A stretch of 64,000 nt of DNA from Anthostomella pinea (Eukaryota > Ascomycota > Sordariomycetes > Xylariales > Xylariaceae). A program made the translations under genes and the position numbers. The notes beneath the pieces are model-generated. The model searched no databases, was not told where the DNA came from, and was given only the letters and a program-made list of their open reading frames with translations. This document shows positions 55,144 through 64,000 of this stretch, piece after piece. The DNA lies in the NCBI GenBank assembly GCA_963556695.1, contig CAUWAG010000006.1, positions 4,216,001-4,280,000 of the forward strand, written 5' to 3'. How positions within the stretch are numbered: position 1 is the first letter of the stretch; each line of letters starts with the position of its first letter.

Positions 55144-56338
55144 GTTTGTTTGTTTGTTTGTTTTGTATTTAACGTGGGGGTAGCTCCTCAGTAGTGCAAA
55201 CCACGCCTCCCAGAGCCTCTGCATCGCAGGGTTGTGGAGGTCTCAAGATAATAAGTACAGTCAGTCCCGCTCACGGGCCCATCCCCGTTGTTGCGGCGGT
55301 ATGACCTTGGGGTCATCCATCTGGTCCTTCAAGGAAGGCTATCTATCGGGGGCAGATTGTTGAAAAGAACTTGCTCTTCTCCACGAATTTTGCCCATTCT
55401 GTGCTCCTCTCCCCTAAGTATTGTAAACAAGCTGCCCTAGGCGAATGCCTAGGCAGTAGCCGATTTTTCCCCAGCCTCTTACAAAAGAAAATGTGTTGTG
55501 GTGTTTTCTTCTCACCACAGCTGCAGTGATCATTTGAATCTGTGTGCCCAAAGCGTTCATGGTATCTGGCAAAGTCGCCATGTCCAGATCTGGCCGCTAG
55601 AAGTCTGTGTAAAGTACTCCTCTTAAAAGATATAAGGTCTCTTTCAGTTACTGCATGTGAGTATACTTCTTGATACCTAGATTCTGATTGGTCTTTCCAC
55701 CATTGGTTGAACTCTTTCTTGCCCTGTCTTTTGAGATCTCTCTTGACCCAAGAGATTGTAGGAAGATTTGTTGTGTCTGTTTCCAGCATGGCACCCTCTT
55801 TTGCTAGTGTGTCGGCAGCTTCGTTGCCATCAATATCTCTGTGTCCAGGAATCCATTTGACGGTCACTCCAGGAGTGTGTGCTGTGGCAAGTTCTTGAAA
55901 TCGTAGAAAAATGTTTTGTGATGTCTCGGGTGGAGTCCCATTGAGCCCATCTACCACTGACGTGTTGTCCAGGCAGACATATAGCTGTTTTCCGTGTCCA
56001 ATTGCCCTGGCTGCTGCAAGACCTTGGAGAGCACCATGGACTTCAGCATCTACTACTTCTGCTTGTAGAAGTCTGCCCCTTCCCCGGTATACTTCTTGTG
56101 TAGTGCCGCCTTTCCTGATGGTATAACCCCATCCAGTGCGGATTGTGCCTTGGTCATCCAACTGTGATCCATCTGAGTAGATGACAAGGTCAGTGTTCAC
56201 GTTTCTCTCTTGTAACCATTGCTTGAAGAGCTCTGTTTCTTTGTCTTTGTCTTTGCGGATTGGGCGCTTCCTCCATGATGGCCTCACTCCTTCTATTGTT
56301 TTAACACACCAGTCCACAATACCATCGTATCCACTCAC
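55144..56338 (-). mobile_element. LINE, 5'-truncated, 3' end with RNase H
   Basis: Read on the - strand it keeps the C-terminal end of ORF2 (RNase H, zinc motif), a 3' untranslated region and a (AACA)n tail at 55144-55164. ACTCCTTCTATTGTTT occurs both next to the tail (55132-55147) and at 56286-56301. If this is the target duplication, the element begins near 56285 and the few codons upstream are chance. Its 3' end is the likely model for the SINE tail at 45156-45236. Confidence 0.8.
55343..56338 (-). CDS. LINE ORF2 fragment: RNase H domain and C-terminal zinc motif
   Basis: A 331-codon open frame with no internal stop. All RNase H acidic residues are visible: YSDGSQLDDQG, DAEVHGALQGL, LYVCLDNTSVVDGL and PGHRDIDGNEAADTLA. 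A LINE-type zinc motif follows (CSCGEKKTPQHIFFC). The reverse transcriptase part is absent because of 5' truncation, so it is not functional alone, but its intactness suggests recent insertion. Confidence 0.85.
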   Translation of the reverse strand: MSGYDGIVDWCVKTIEGVRPSWRKRPIRKDKDKETELFKQWLQERNVNTDLVIYSDGSQLDDQGTIRTGWGYTIRKGGTTQEVYRGRGRLLQAEVVDAEVHGALQGLAAARAIGHGKQLYVCLDNTSVVDGLNGTPPETSQNIFLRFQELATAHTPGVTVKWIPGHRDIDGNEAADTLAKEGAMLETDTTNLPTISWVKRDLKRQGKKEFNQWWKDQSESRYQEVYSHAVTERDLISFKRSTLHRLLAARSGHGDFARYHERFGHTDSNDHCSCGEKKTPQHIFFCKRLGKNRLLPRHSPRAACLQYLGERSTEWAKFVEKSKFFSTICPR

Positions 56339-56378
56339 TCAAGCCCAATTCCAGAACTTACCTGGCACCTAACACGAT

Positions 56379-56747
56379 ATGGCAACCAAGCTGAGCTGCC
56401 TGCCCGATGACCAGTGGGAAGGAACAATCCTTGGTGTCGAAGTTACGTGGAGGAAGTCTATGAGACCCAAGGTCGGCAAGCTCGCTAAGAAGCAAGGAGT
56501 GCATTGGACGACTCTGAAACGTTGGTCAGAACACTTCATGATCCTGTATGCTCTCGAGCTTAGACAAACCTGGGTGGAAATCAAGTAAGTTTGGCATCCC
56601 CGCAACCCTAAATTTACACCATCAAACTGCCTATGTGGTACGTCGGAATCGACCAAGCGGCCGAGCTCGTATTTTGCAGCGGAACAAGCAGCCATTTGAG
56701 GCCATTTTCCCGGTGATGTTGAAGTCAAGGTCTACATAGACACCACA
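56379..56747 (+). other. Possible 5' exon of the gene below
   Basis: MATKLSCLPDDQWEGTIL to WVEIK (56379-56588) ends at a good 5' splice site, GTAAGT. I could not find a 3' site that joins it in frame to the frame at 56748, so the link is unproven. No domain recognised. Confidence 0.35.
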
Positions 56748-57476
56748 TTGAAGGGTGAGGCCAGATGGGTGAGCCCTACAATTACTGGGCAAGGTTATAC
56801 CATCAGAAAAAGAGAAAAAGGCCGCAGAATCAGTCGCCTCTGGGAGGATCATTCTTGTGGTCTAGGTGTCGACACATGGACTGGAGAGAAAGCAGGGCAT
56901 TCTTATATGCCTCAGCCGACAATAGCCCTTGGCCAGCCGACTGCGTCCGTGCCGTCGATCCTCACCGCTTCATCCCAGGGCACACAGGCAACCACACAAT
57001 ACACGCCTGCTACAACCGCTAGCAACGCATCATATGCGTATACCCCCAGTCAGTACAATAAAGGGGCGACGACAAGCTACGCGCCCGTCACAGCCAACCC
57101 TTCGGCACAGGGTAGCTATTCCCAATCGTACGCTGCTCGAGCCACATCAAGCACCGCCTCTGGTTCCGGTTCCGCGTACAACTATCCGGCCACGTCATCT
57201 TCCACTGGCGCGAATTATCCCACCCCTGGTTCCGCGTACTACCAACAGCCTACGTCGTCTGCCACGGTAGGGAATTATCCAGCCTCCGGTTACCCGCACA
57301 ACCAACCGGCCACGTCGTGGGCTGGAGGGGATTATGGCATTACTGGTACAGGTGGGGCCACCTACTCTACTGCTGAATCGACCCAGCAGGAGTGGCCGGA
57401 ACGCTACAAGGACCAGGCGTCTGGGAGGTGGGTGAGAATGAACCATGCAACAGGGGAGTACGAGTGGGAGCAGTAG
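56748..57476 (+). CDS. Low-complexity Ser/Thr/Tyr/Gln-rich protein
   Basis: The open frame reaches back to about 56700. The central 150 residues are rich in Ser, Thr, Ala, Tyr, Gln and Pro, with imperfect repeats of the GSAYNYPATSS / GSAYYQQPTSS / SGYPHNQPATS type. The C-terminus is an ordered-looking cap, EWPERYKDQASGRWVRM then NHATGEYEWE. The composition resembles prion-like or phase-separating domains. No lesion inside. The start is uncertain. Confidence 0.5.
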   Translation: MKGEARWVSPTITGQGYTIRKREKGRRISRLWEDHSCGLGVDTWTGEKAGHSYMPQPTIALGQPTASVPSILTASSQGTQATTQYTPATTASNASYAYTPSQYNKGATTSYAPVTANPSAQGSYSQSYAARATSSTASGSGSAYNYPATSSSTGANYPTPGSAYYQQPTSSATVGNYPASGYPHNQPATSWAGGDYGITGTGGATYSTAESTQQEWPERYKDQASGRWVRMNHATGEYEWEQ

Positions 57477-58739
57477 CATTACTCGATGCAAGCTAAATGA
57501 GGTCTGGCGGTTGTCAGTGCGGCTCCGTGGAAATGTGTTCGAACGCGCAGGCGCGTCGGTAGAGGATGCTTGCCTTGAGTAGGATCTTGGTTTCTTATGT
57601 TTCTGGGGGATTGGTACCTGCTCGCAAGACGCCATCTCTTTGGCTCGGATTACGCTCACTTTTTGGATTTGATTTCGGTTACCTCGGATGGGATTATGCT
57701 TTCTTTGGATGGGTTCAGTGCTTTCAATTATCAGATATAGTCAGTTCAAGCGCTTTCATCCCCTACCCGCACGTTGCCATGTGACTAGGGCCGAGATGCC
57801 TGCGTTGAGGCATAGATTACAATCACCCACCATAAGTCTCCGTACGGCATCCCAACAACGGAGATACGCATCCATAGCATCAGAAGCCGCATTCACATGT
57901 CCAGCTCATTATCGAGGACGCCACCAAGGATGCCGCCAGTCGGATCACCGATGCCCAGGGTGCTACAGTCGTACTGTCTACCCAGGGCACTGGCTGAGTC
58001 CGCCGTCTCTCTCGCAGGACTCGATGATAGAACAAGTAGAACCACACTTGCAGCACGAGTCAGGTCCGGACTGTATGAGCCCTGGGAAGTCTTCTAGCCC
58101 GACCGCCAGACGTAGCTTAAGGCCGTTCAGGCCTGCCGCCCCCCTGGCTCTGATGCCTCTGCTGACGATGGACTCAATAACAGCGACTGGGCCGTTGCAC
58201 AATCGCTTGCAATCGACTAGGAGGCATGTTTCAATCTTCGGAAGCTGCTAGCCGATCCTCTATACATCTAACCTTCGAGGGTGCATGGACGGCAGCCTAC
58301 CGAGGCTGATGTCGAGTTGGCTCGGTCTAAAGGTTGGCAGAATCGCTGGCCGACTGTAGAGAATCTGAACGTTCCAGCGCATGCCTTGTTCGGTCAGCTG
58401 GGTTCGTAAAGGTTGGTGAGGGTGAGTCTAGAAGAGCACATGGCAAGGCCATGTGGTCCGATAGTTGAAGAGCACTGATGGTAGACATCATAACACGAGC
58501 GACGAGGGGGAGTTTTCTTGGCCCGCATGCTGTTAAAAGAATAGTATGGAAAGTTACGAAAACTACCTGAAAGCAAGATTTAAAGCCGCATCTTTCAGTT
58601 TTCATATCTTACCTAGAACGTGGTCGAGATTCTACCAGACTAATTTCGAACAGCGGTAGTCCCCTTCGGAGCCGGCTGCACCACCCTCTACGCGGGTCTC
58701 ATCTTTTGTCTGATATACTCTTACAGCAACTGTCCCGCC
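57477..58739. other. Spacer with possible gene relic
   Basis: A + strand reading around 57820-58010 (RRYASIASEA, then IIEDATKDAASRITDAQGA with a stop after STQGTG) looks protein-like and could be a decayed gene. I recognise no family. The rest shows nothing. Confidence 0.3.
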
Positions 58740-58980
58740 AGTACCGTGGGTTCCTCCCACTAGAGGGAGTGTCACAGCTGCCTAGCTCCTTGAGGACCCT
58801 TCATTTGAGTCTCTCATGGAGATATACCATTGTTGAGGTCGTATCTTACAACAATATTACCTATAGGTTATATCATTGCGATAAATATGAAATGGTTCCG
58901 TCCATTAATCATGCATATATAACAATCTAGTCAATCCTTTGTTAGGGAAGGTGACAGCCGTCGCCTGGCACCTATTCCTA
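58740..58980 (+). repeat. Duplicated 3' end of the kinase relic
   Basis: 58740-58980 matches 54110-54350: the kinase C-terminal codons (QLL/SLRTL... in place of AAQLLEDPSF), the downstream ATCTTA(C/T)AACAATAT region, GCATATATAAC and GTGACAGCCGTC. It is a segmental copy of the gene end plus about 150 bp of flank, diverged. Confidence 0.75.
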
Positions 58981-59779
58981 ATCCTACATGACGCTGAACG
59001 AAATAATTAGGACCTTGCGCTTCTGTTTTTCGCCCTTTCCCTTCTTGAACTGGCCGGAGCTCGACGATAGATCCGTCCGTCGCTGGCAGCTTGAATATAG
59101 CAACGTCGTCCTTGATTCTTGCTCAACATTGAGGATTTCCTCGCATGTCCAGAGCAGTTTGCCCGAATTGTAGATGTCCTCAACGTGTTGTTGGATTTCC
59201 AGTTCTTTCTCATTCCACATGCGGGGCTGGAGCTCGGGGGTACCTAGTTTGTAACCATCAGTTAGTAAATGAACTAAGGCAACGCGGAAAAGGACAAGAA
59301 GCAAATAGGATGCTGATATCCGCTGGTCTATGCTGTTCGGCTTACCTTGTCCTGGTAATCAGTGACCTTGGTAGCGAGAGTATACCCACGGCCTCACTTG
59401 CGCAGTACTTCAAGAGGGAAGACGGGATGCTGTGCCGAGTTGACCGAAGTTGAGTAATTTATCGGCCTCGCCGTCTCGTCCCCCCTTCTCCATGTCAATA
59501 TCTGCTTCCTTCTACGCAGGCTTGGTGTCCGAATGAGACGGCTGGAACACGGAAAGCTCACGGTGGCCAGATGACACGTGCGACGACGCCGAGGCGGTTC
59601 GTGTATAGTCGGCACATCTTCCCTCCTACAACTACTTGTCTTGGCATCCGCTGTTAGTGCACCCGGGAAATTACCCATACAAACCTGGTCCCTTTGTATG
59701 CGTTATTTTTCGCTCGCACTAACACCTGCTGTTTTTGCTTGTACATGAAGGAAAATAAGGGAGATCCGGCTTAGGGACA
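58981..59779. other. Spacer, no supported gene
   Basis: Frames at 58984-59304 (-) and 59394-59678 (-) have no domains and conflict with frames on the other strand. Confidence 0.4.
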
Positions 59780-60352
59780 GTCGACAACAGCCCTCGTCGG
59801 CGTCTACGTCGACTGCGATACATCCGCGAGCTCGACGACGCTCTCGTCGAGCTACTTTCACGGCCACGCGCGGTGTTCAGGCTTGCGTTTGACGTGACCG
59901 AGCGCGCGCGCGCACACCGGCGACAATACGAAGCGACCGCGCCACTCGTTCAAGGCGATCGACGTCGACGGTACACTCGACGACGACGACATCCACGAGG
60001 ATGTTCCGGGCGAGGAATTGGGTGCAAGGAGCCGGGAGGAAGACGACGCGCAAGCGGCTTGTTGCTGGTACCGTGGAAGGAGGAGGAGGTATTTCCTGTC
60101 ACCCGGAGGACGGGGGTACCGGTGAAATAGTATACGCCGTGGACGGAAGGGGAGAAGTAGTAGTAGTGTACGCTATGTGCGAACTTCCAGTGACGTCCGC
60201 GGTAAAGATTTGCTGGATGGGTTGAGTGGTCGTACCAGGACGGCCAATACTTGTAAATACCTAGCCTAGCACGCCGCGCGACCCTTCGGGAGGCCTTGGT
60301 TGAGCCGCTCTGCGGCTCCCCCGGCGTTAAATGCTACAACAACAAACAACAA
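59780..60352 (+). mobile_element. LINE-like 3' end relic with (CAA)n tail
   Basis: A GC-rich, Arg/Asp-rich coding-like stretch (LRYIRELDDALVELLSRP, FDVTERARAHRRQYEATA) to about 60130 is followed by an untranslated part ending CGGCGTTAAATGCTACAA and (CAACAAA)n at 60333-60352. The end has the same layout as the LINE tail near 55163 (GGGAGGC, GGTT, CCCCC, CGTTAAAT, ACAA repeats), so it is probably a third, related LINE tail. The coding assignment is weak. Confidence 0.45.
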
Positions 60353-62215
60353 GTGTATAGTCGGCAGGAGAGATGTTGGTGATTCGGGTTGCTGAGGGGC
60401 GTGCCTGGGATCGATTGAAGCCAGGAAAAGACTCCGCGGTTGCCGAGTTGGCTGCAGAGTCCTACTGCTATCCGAACATTCTCTTAGCCAGAATCTTTGG
60501 CTGTGCGCGGTCTAGTCGTTCTGGTATCGGAGAATCGGGGCAGCTTCCTCGCAATCGGCAGCATCTCTCCTCCCCTGATCTAAGGGAGCAAGTGCTCCCG
60601 AAGGTGCTTCTAAAGATGCCCTTGTCACCAAAGGCGCCACCGTATCAGCAGCCGACAGGTGCACATTCATGGTATCCTGGTGCTATGAGGATGTCCTCAT
60701 GCACACCCGCGTTCCAGTCCATGAGGGTGCGGTTGGTAGGTAGCCATGACCGGCACTCTTGGACTGTCTTGGGCGTTGGTCTCGACTGGAGGCCTGACGT
60801 ATTGGGGAGTCCTTTTCATTCTCTTGCTACTGATGTCCACGAAAACGCTTCTTAATGTGGTCATGCAGCCAAACATCGTCTTGACCTTATGCCTCCAGGC
60901 CTCCGTTTCAGGGGCCACGTTGTCCTAGATGCCGCATTGGAGAAGACGAGACACTCACGATTGGCCTTGACCTTCTCGGTGCGACAAGCACGGCCCTCAA
61001 CCAGTATTCCCTTTCCTTGCTTCTCGGCGAAATCGGCCTGTTCTTTTCGCTGTACTATAGTCAGTAGACTGGCCAACACAGATCGCCCAGTGGTAGAACT
61101 GACAGTGAACTGGCAAAATGCAAAGGGCATGTTCTTGGGGCCGCTGCGGCGTCTTGCCCTTATCCCTCCAGGCTTCCGTTTCAGGGGACAAGTCGTCTTA
61201 GATGCCGCATTATAGCAGGCTGTACATCATTCCGGTCTTGACCGTGCGAATCTCAGCCATGGCCTTCATGGCCAGGAGCGTATCTGCGCCTTCGCCATGC
61301 AGCCACTCCTCTATCTCTCCCGCAACGGTGTAATGGTTCGGGCACTGGAAATAGACTTGGATGCTTCTCGGGCTTTCGAGAGTTCATATAGCTATCATAC
61401 CGACCATGATAGGACATCGTGATTCCTATCATGAGTTCCTGTACCCAAATAATGTCCTTCTCTCCATTCTTGAAGTCTGATCACGTCCTCCTTTCGTGCT
61501 GACCGAATAACACTGTGTTTTTTCAAGTCCGAAGCATCCACCGGTCAAGTTACCAATAAGGACATTACCATGAATAAGATCTCCTATGTTTCTTTGTCCA
61601 ATGTCCTGGCGCTGCCAAGAGGCTCTCTTGGCAGGCAAGTCAGCTAGTTGTGGTTGGCCCTTGACCCCTGTTGTGTGAGATCTGACAGAATCGTCTGCCT
61701 GAGGGCCAGTGCTCACCTATTCCAAGAGCCACAGGAAGCTTCGAGAAATGCTGGATGGCGTCTGTCAAGGGGCCATGGGCCTGGGCCCGAGGGTTGTTCC
61801 CTCCCATGGGCCTTGGTGTCGCATTGTAGAGGGGCATATAGACTGCGAAATACAGGCTGTTTGAAAAAACATCGACACAAAAACAATGTTCTCACCTCAC
61901 AAAGGACCGTTCATGAACATAGAGGTTGTTTTGCACACGATGCTTTCATTCCGGCGTTCATAGAGGCTAGTATCGCAGACAGAAAGCTGTTGTTCAGAAC
62001 ACCACTGTTGTACGTTAGAACCAGAAAATAATATATATACGATTGAACCTTTGCTGGTTTCCATCATCGTTCTTCATTATTCACTCATAAGTTCAATCAG
62101 AATCACTGGAACTTCCCAAGGAAACTTTTCAGTGTAGACGCTAGTTCAAAGTTTCAACACATTCTACGCAGCAAATCGCGATACACAGCCCCTTAAACAA
62201 AGCCCGGCCTCCAAT
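60353..62215. other. Low-quality region with an internal duplication and possible gene relics
   Basis: 60880-60942 and 61152-61214 are diverged copies of one 63-bp stretch (CTCCAGGC(C/T)TCCGTTTCAGGG type, offset about 272 bp). On the - strand VYFQCPNHYTVAGEIEEWL (about 61360-61290) is protein-like and intact for about 55 codons, then broken. I recognise no family. No RNA gene seen. Confidence 0.35.
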
Positions 62216-62632
62216 ATGGCAGACAGAACTATCACTATCATCGACGAGGTTACAACTATGACTAATGTTGTTACCGCTACTATCGACGTCCGCGACATCG
62301 GTGCCATCAACATCAATGTCACTAACACGACTGTCATCCACAACACTATAGTCATGAGCAATATGCAAGTCTTCCCCCAGGCTCCCTCGCCGGCCACAGC
62401 GAGCGCCCAGCTGACCTCCCGAGTGTCCCAGCACTTCCCGCCTCTACACCTGACCCGCGGCAGGATAGCGCGGCGCTCGACACTGACCTACGCATCAGGG
62501 TACCCCCTTCCCGCCCTCGAAATCATCGCCGCGAGCTCCCTTCTCTCGCAATGGCGCCCAAACACCCCCTGGGCTTCCAACATCGCCGGGCCTCCGCAGG
62601 AGAGAGAGTTGTCCCCAATGCCAGCACTCTAA
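62216..62632 (+). other. Open frame, doubtful
   Basis: MADRTITIIDEVTTMTNVV is Thr/Val/Ile-rich and could be a first exon of the following gene. Its end overlaps the frame starting at 62551, so a splice between them is needed. No domain. Confidence 0.3.
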
Positions 62633-63567
62633 CCCTGGTCCCGCACTCCGTGGGCCACCCGCGCTGGGAGGCTGAGCAGCTCGCGACGTTCATCCGCGCA
62701 AACGACCGGTACGCCAACGGCGCGACGCGCACCATCGTTCTGCTAGCGCGCCCGCACGAGCCGGAAGATCTGCACTGGGATCGCGTGGTCCGCAAGGTCC
62801 CGAACAACTCAACGGATATCAACGGTGGATTGATGTTGACGTGGATATCCACACCACCTCAATCCACGAAGATCCCTGCAGCCTTGGCAACCAACTCAAC
62901 GACGAGGCCTTCGTGGATTGATATGGATTGATATAGGTTGAGATCGAGATTTTAAATTTTTACCATATAAAAATTAAATCTTATGGTGGGTCGTGCTGGG
63001 GTATCCCGGACTTCCGAACGGGGTCTGGGAAATTTACTATGGTAATTGGTCATAGCATTATCAACCCACTTTTATCAATCAACTCAACGGAGAGCCCTTA
63101 TTGGTCAACGTCAATCAACTCAACTAGAAGATTTTCGGAAAGCTTGGCAAGCCACTCAACGAGACCCCCATATTGACGTGGATTGCGTGGAGGAGGCGGC
63201 GCTGATACAGATCGTGGCCAGCCTGGTGCAGCGACTTGTGCCGTACGTGCCTTATTCGTTCGACGTTGGTGCGGAGCCGCGATTCAGCCAGGAGGCATTC
63301 ATCAGGTTTGCGGACCCCGATCGTGATATCGGTGCTGGGCTAGACATGCTTGCCACCCTGCCTAGACTGGAGCTGGGGGGCAGGGAGCTGGTGCTGATTG
63401 TGGACTTTAGTGATGTTTGGCATACTGCCGAGACGACGTCGCTTGTGGAGAGGTTGAGGGCCATCCTGGGTCAGATTGCTGGCACGAATGGGGCGGTGCT
63501 GGTGCGGGTGGATGATGATGGGGAGACGCATTTTCGCGGGCCTTGGGGCTCCAGCGAGGGTGAGTAG
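62551..63567 (+). pseudogene. Uncharacterised gene interrupted by a palindrome-rich insert
   Basis: Two blocks in the same frame look like one protein: FIRANDRYANGATRTIVLLARPHEP... ending DRVVRKVPN at about 62805, then from about 63175 DCVEEAALIQIVASLVQRL, GGRELVLIVDFSDVWHTA and LRAILGQIAGTNGAVL to the stop at 63565. The sequence between contains stops and unrelated repeats. No known domain recognised. Confidence 0.4.
62803..63180. repeat. Candidate MITE-like insert with hairpins
   Basis: Contains a perfect 12-bp inverted repeat (CAATCCACGAAG at 62860, mirrored at 62909-62920), a near-perfect AT palindrome at 62948-62980, and recurrent ACTCAACG and TTGACGTGGAT motifs at both ends. It interrupts a protein-like frame. 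Exact ends and a target duplication are not resolved. Confidence 0.4.
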
Positions 63568-64000
63568 TTGTGAGTCGATGAGTGCATATTCTGGAGTTCG
63601 CCCTGTCGAAAAGTTCCCTGAGTACATTGCAATTTGCCACAGAAGGCCATGGCCCCGAGAGAGTGACTTTCATTTCACCCCGCCAAGGACGCCGGCTGTA
63701 TGGGACCGATAGACTGTAAAAATAGCATAGATAGATCATAGGCCCTTGAGAGCATTATCCGTGAAACAATAAGTGCAGTATGAGCGTGACAGCGTTGTTG
63801 TTTTCAGGAAAAGGTCTATCGACTGTTTGTTGGTGGTAGAATACACTTAGATGCCCTGCGGGTGGGTCCCTGTACGACCCGACAGCGTGGCTGACCCCCA
63901 CATACCGCTTACATATACAGATGGATACTGCTCACAGCCCTCAATAAATTGTAATGGGTAAACTGTATGGGTTGTGTTGCGTGAATGGGAGCAACCGGTT
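63568..64000. other. Intergenic to window end
   Basis: No supported gene; frames on the - strand here are antisense to the gene ending at 63567. Confidence 0.45.

Overview
The window looks like a repeat-rich, partly RIP-mutated accessory region from a filamentous ascomycete (Pezizomycotina). The evidence is short GT-AG introns (about 49-68 nt) with recognisable branch sites, fungus-specific families (an AflR-type Zn2Cys6 regulator, a CmcJ/NvfI-type oxygenase, a Pfs-NACHT-ankyrin NLR relic, an SRPK-like kinase relic), a chromodomain Ty3/Gypsy element, Fot1/pogo transposons, Tad1-like LINEs, and long AT-rich blocks whose stop codons are mostly C-to-T or G-to-A changes. I cannot name the species.

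Region 1 (0.4-5.8 kb) is an intact-looking three-gene group: an MFS transporter (-), a divergent 2OG/Fe(II)-type oxygenase of the CmcJ/NvfI/AsaB family (+, five exons) and an ACC-synthase-like PLP enzyme (-, four exons). The divergent promoter holds TCGGTACCCGA, an exact match to the AflR consensus TCGSWNNSCGR. An AflR-like Zn2Cys6 regulator lies at 19.4-20.6 kb. The two loci are separated mainly by transposons, so they may be parts of one small secondary-metabolite cluster; that link is inference.

Region 2 (6.2-18.4 kb) is a transposon nest three levels deep. A truncated Fot1-like element (6226-15486) is split at a TA by a 2.4-kb pogo-like element (6386-15048). That element's transposase is split by a 6.25-kb chromodomain Ty3/Gypsy retrotransposon (7095-13346, target duplication GGGGG). 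The Gypsy element has a self-complementary primer site typical of Tf1/sushi elements. A second pogo-like element (16211-18434) then cuts an unknown gene.

Region 3 (21.8-27.5 kb) has an LTR remnant, a degenerate Pfs-NACHT-ankyrin NLR gene, a 20-bp-period repeat array that flips orientation half way, and a solo LTR inside a solo LTR. Region 4 (27.5-37.8 kb) is AT-rich and nearly gene-free. It carries two Fot1-like copies (B nearly intact, C heavily mutated) and solo LTRs with clear 5-bp target duplications.

Region 5 (37.8-51.3 kb) holds a flavin-binding-type PNPOx-like protein, a nuclease-like relic, an AIG2-like gene and an unknown gene family member. The last appears to be split by an 8.2-kb pogo-like element, which itself contains a tRNA-derived SINE and a full-length LINE inserted one after the other at the same AATTATGTAAAC site. 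Region 6 (51.3-64 kb) holds a kinase pseudogene with a duplicated tail, a LINE 3' end whose tail matches the SINE tail, a Ser/Thr/Tyr/Gln-rich protein, a further LINE tail and a gene interrupted by a palindrome-rich insert.
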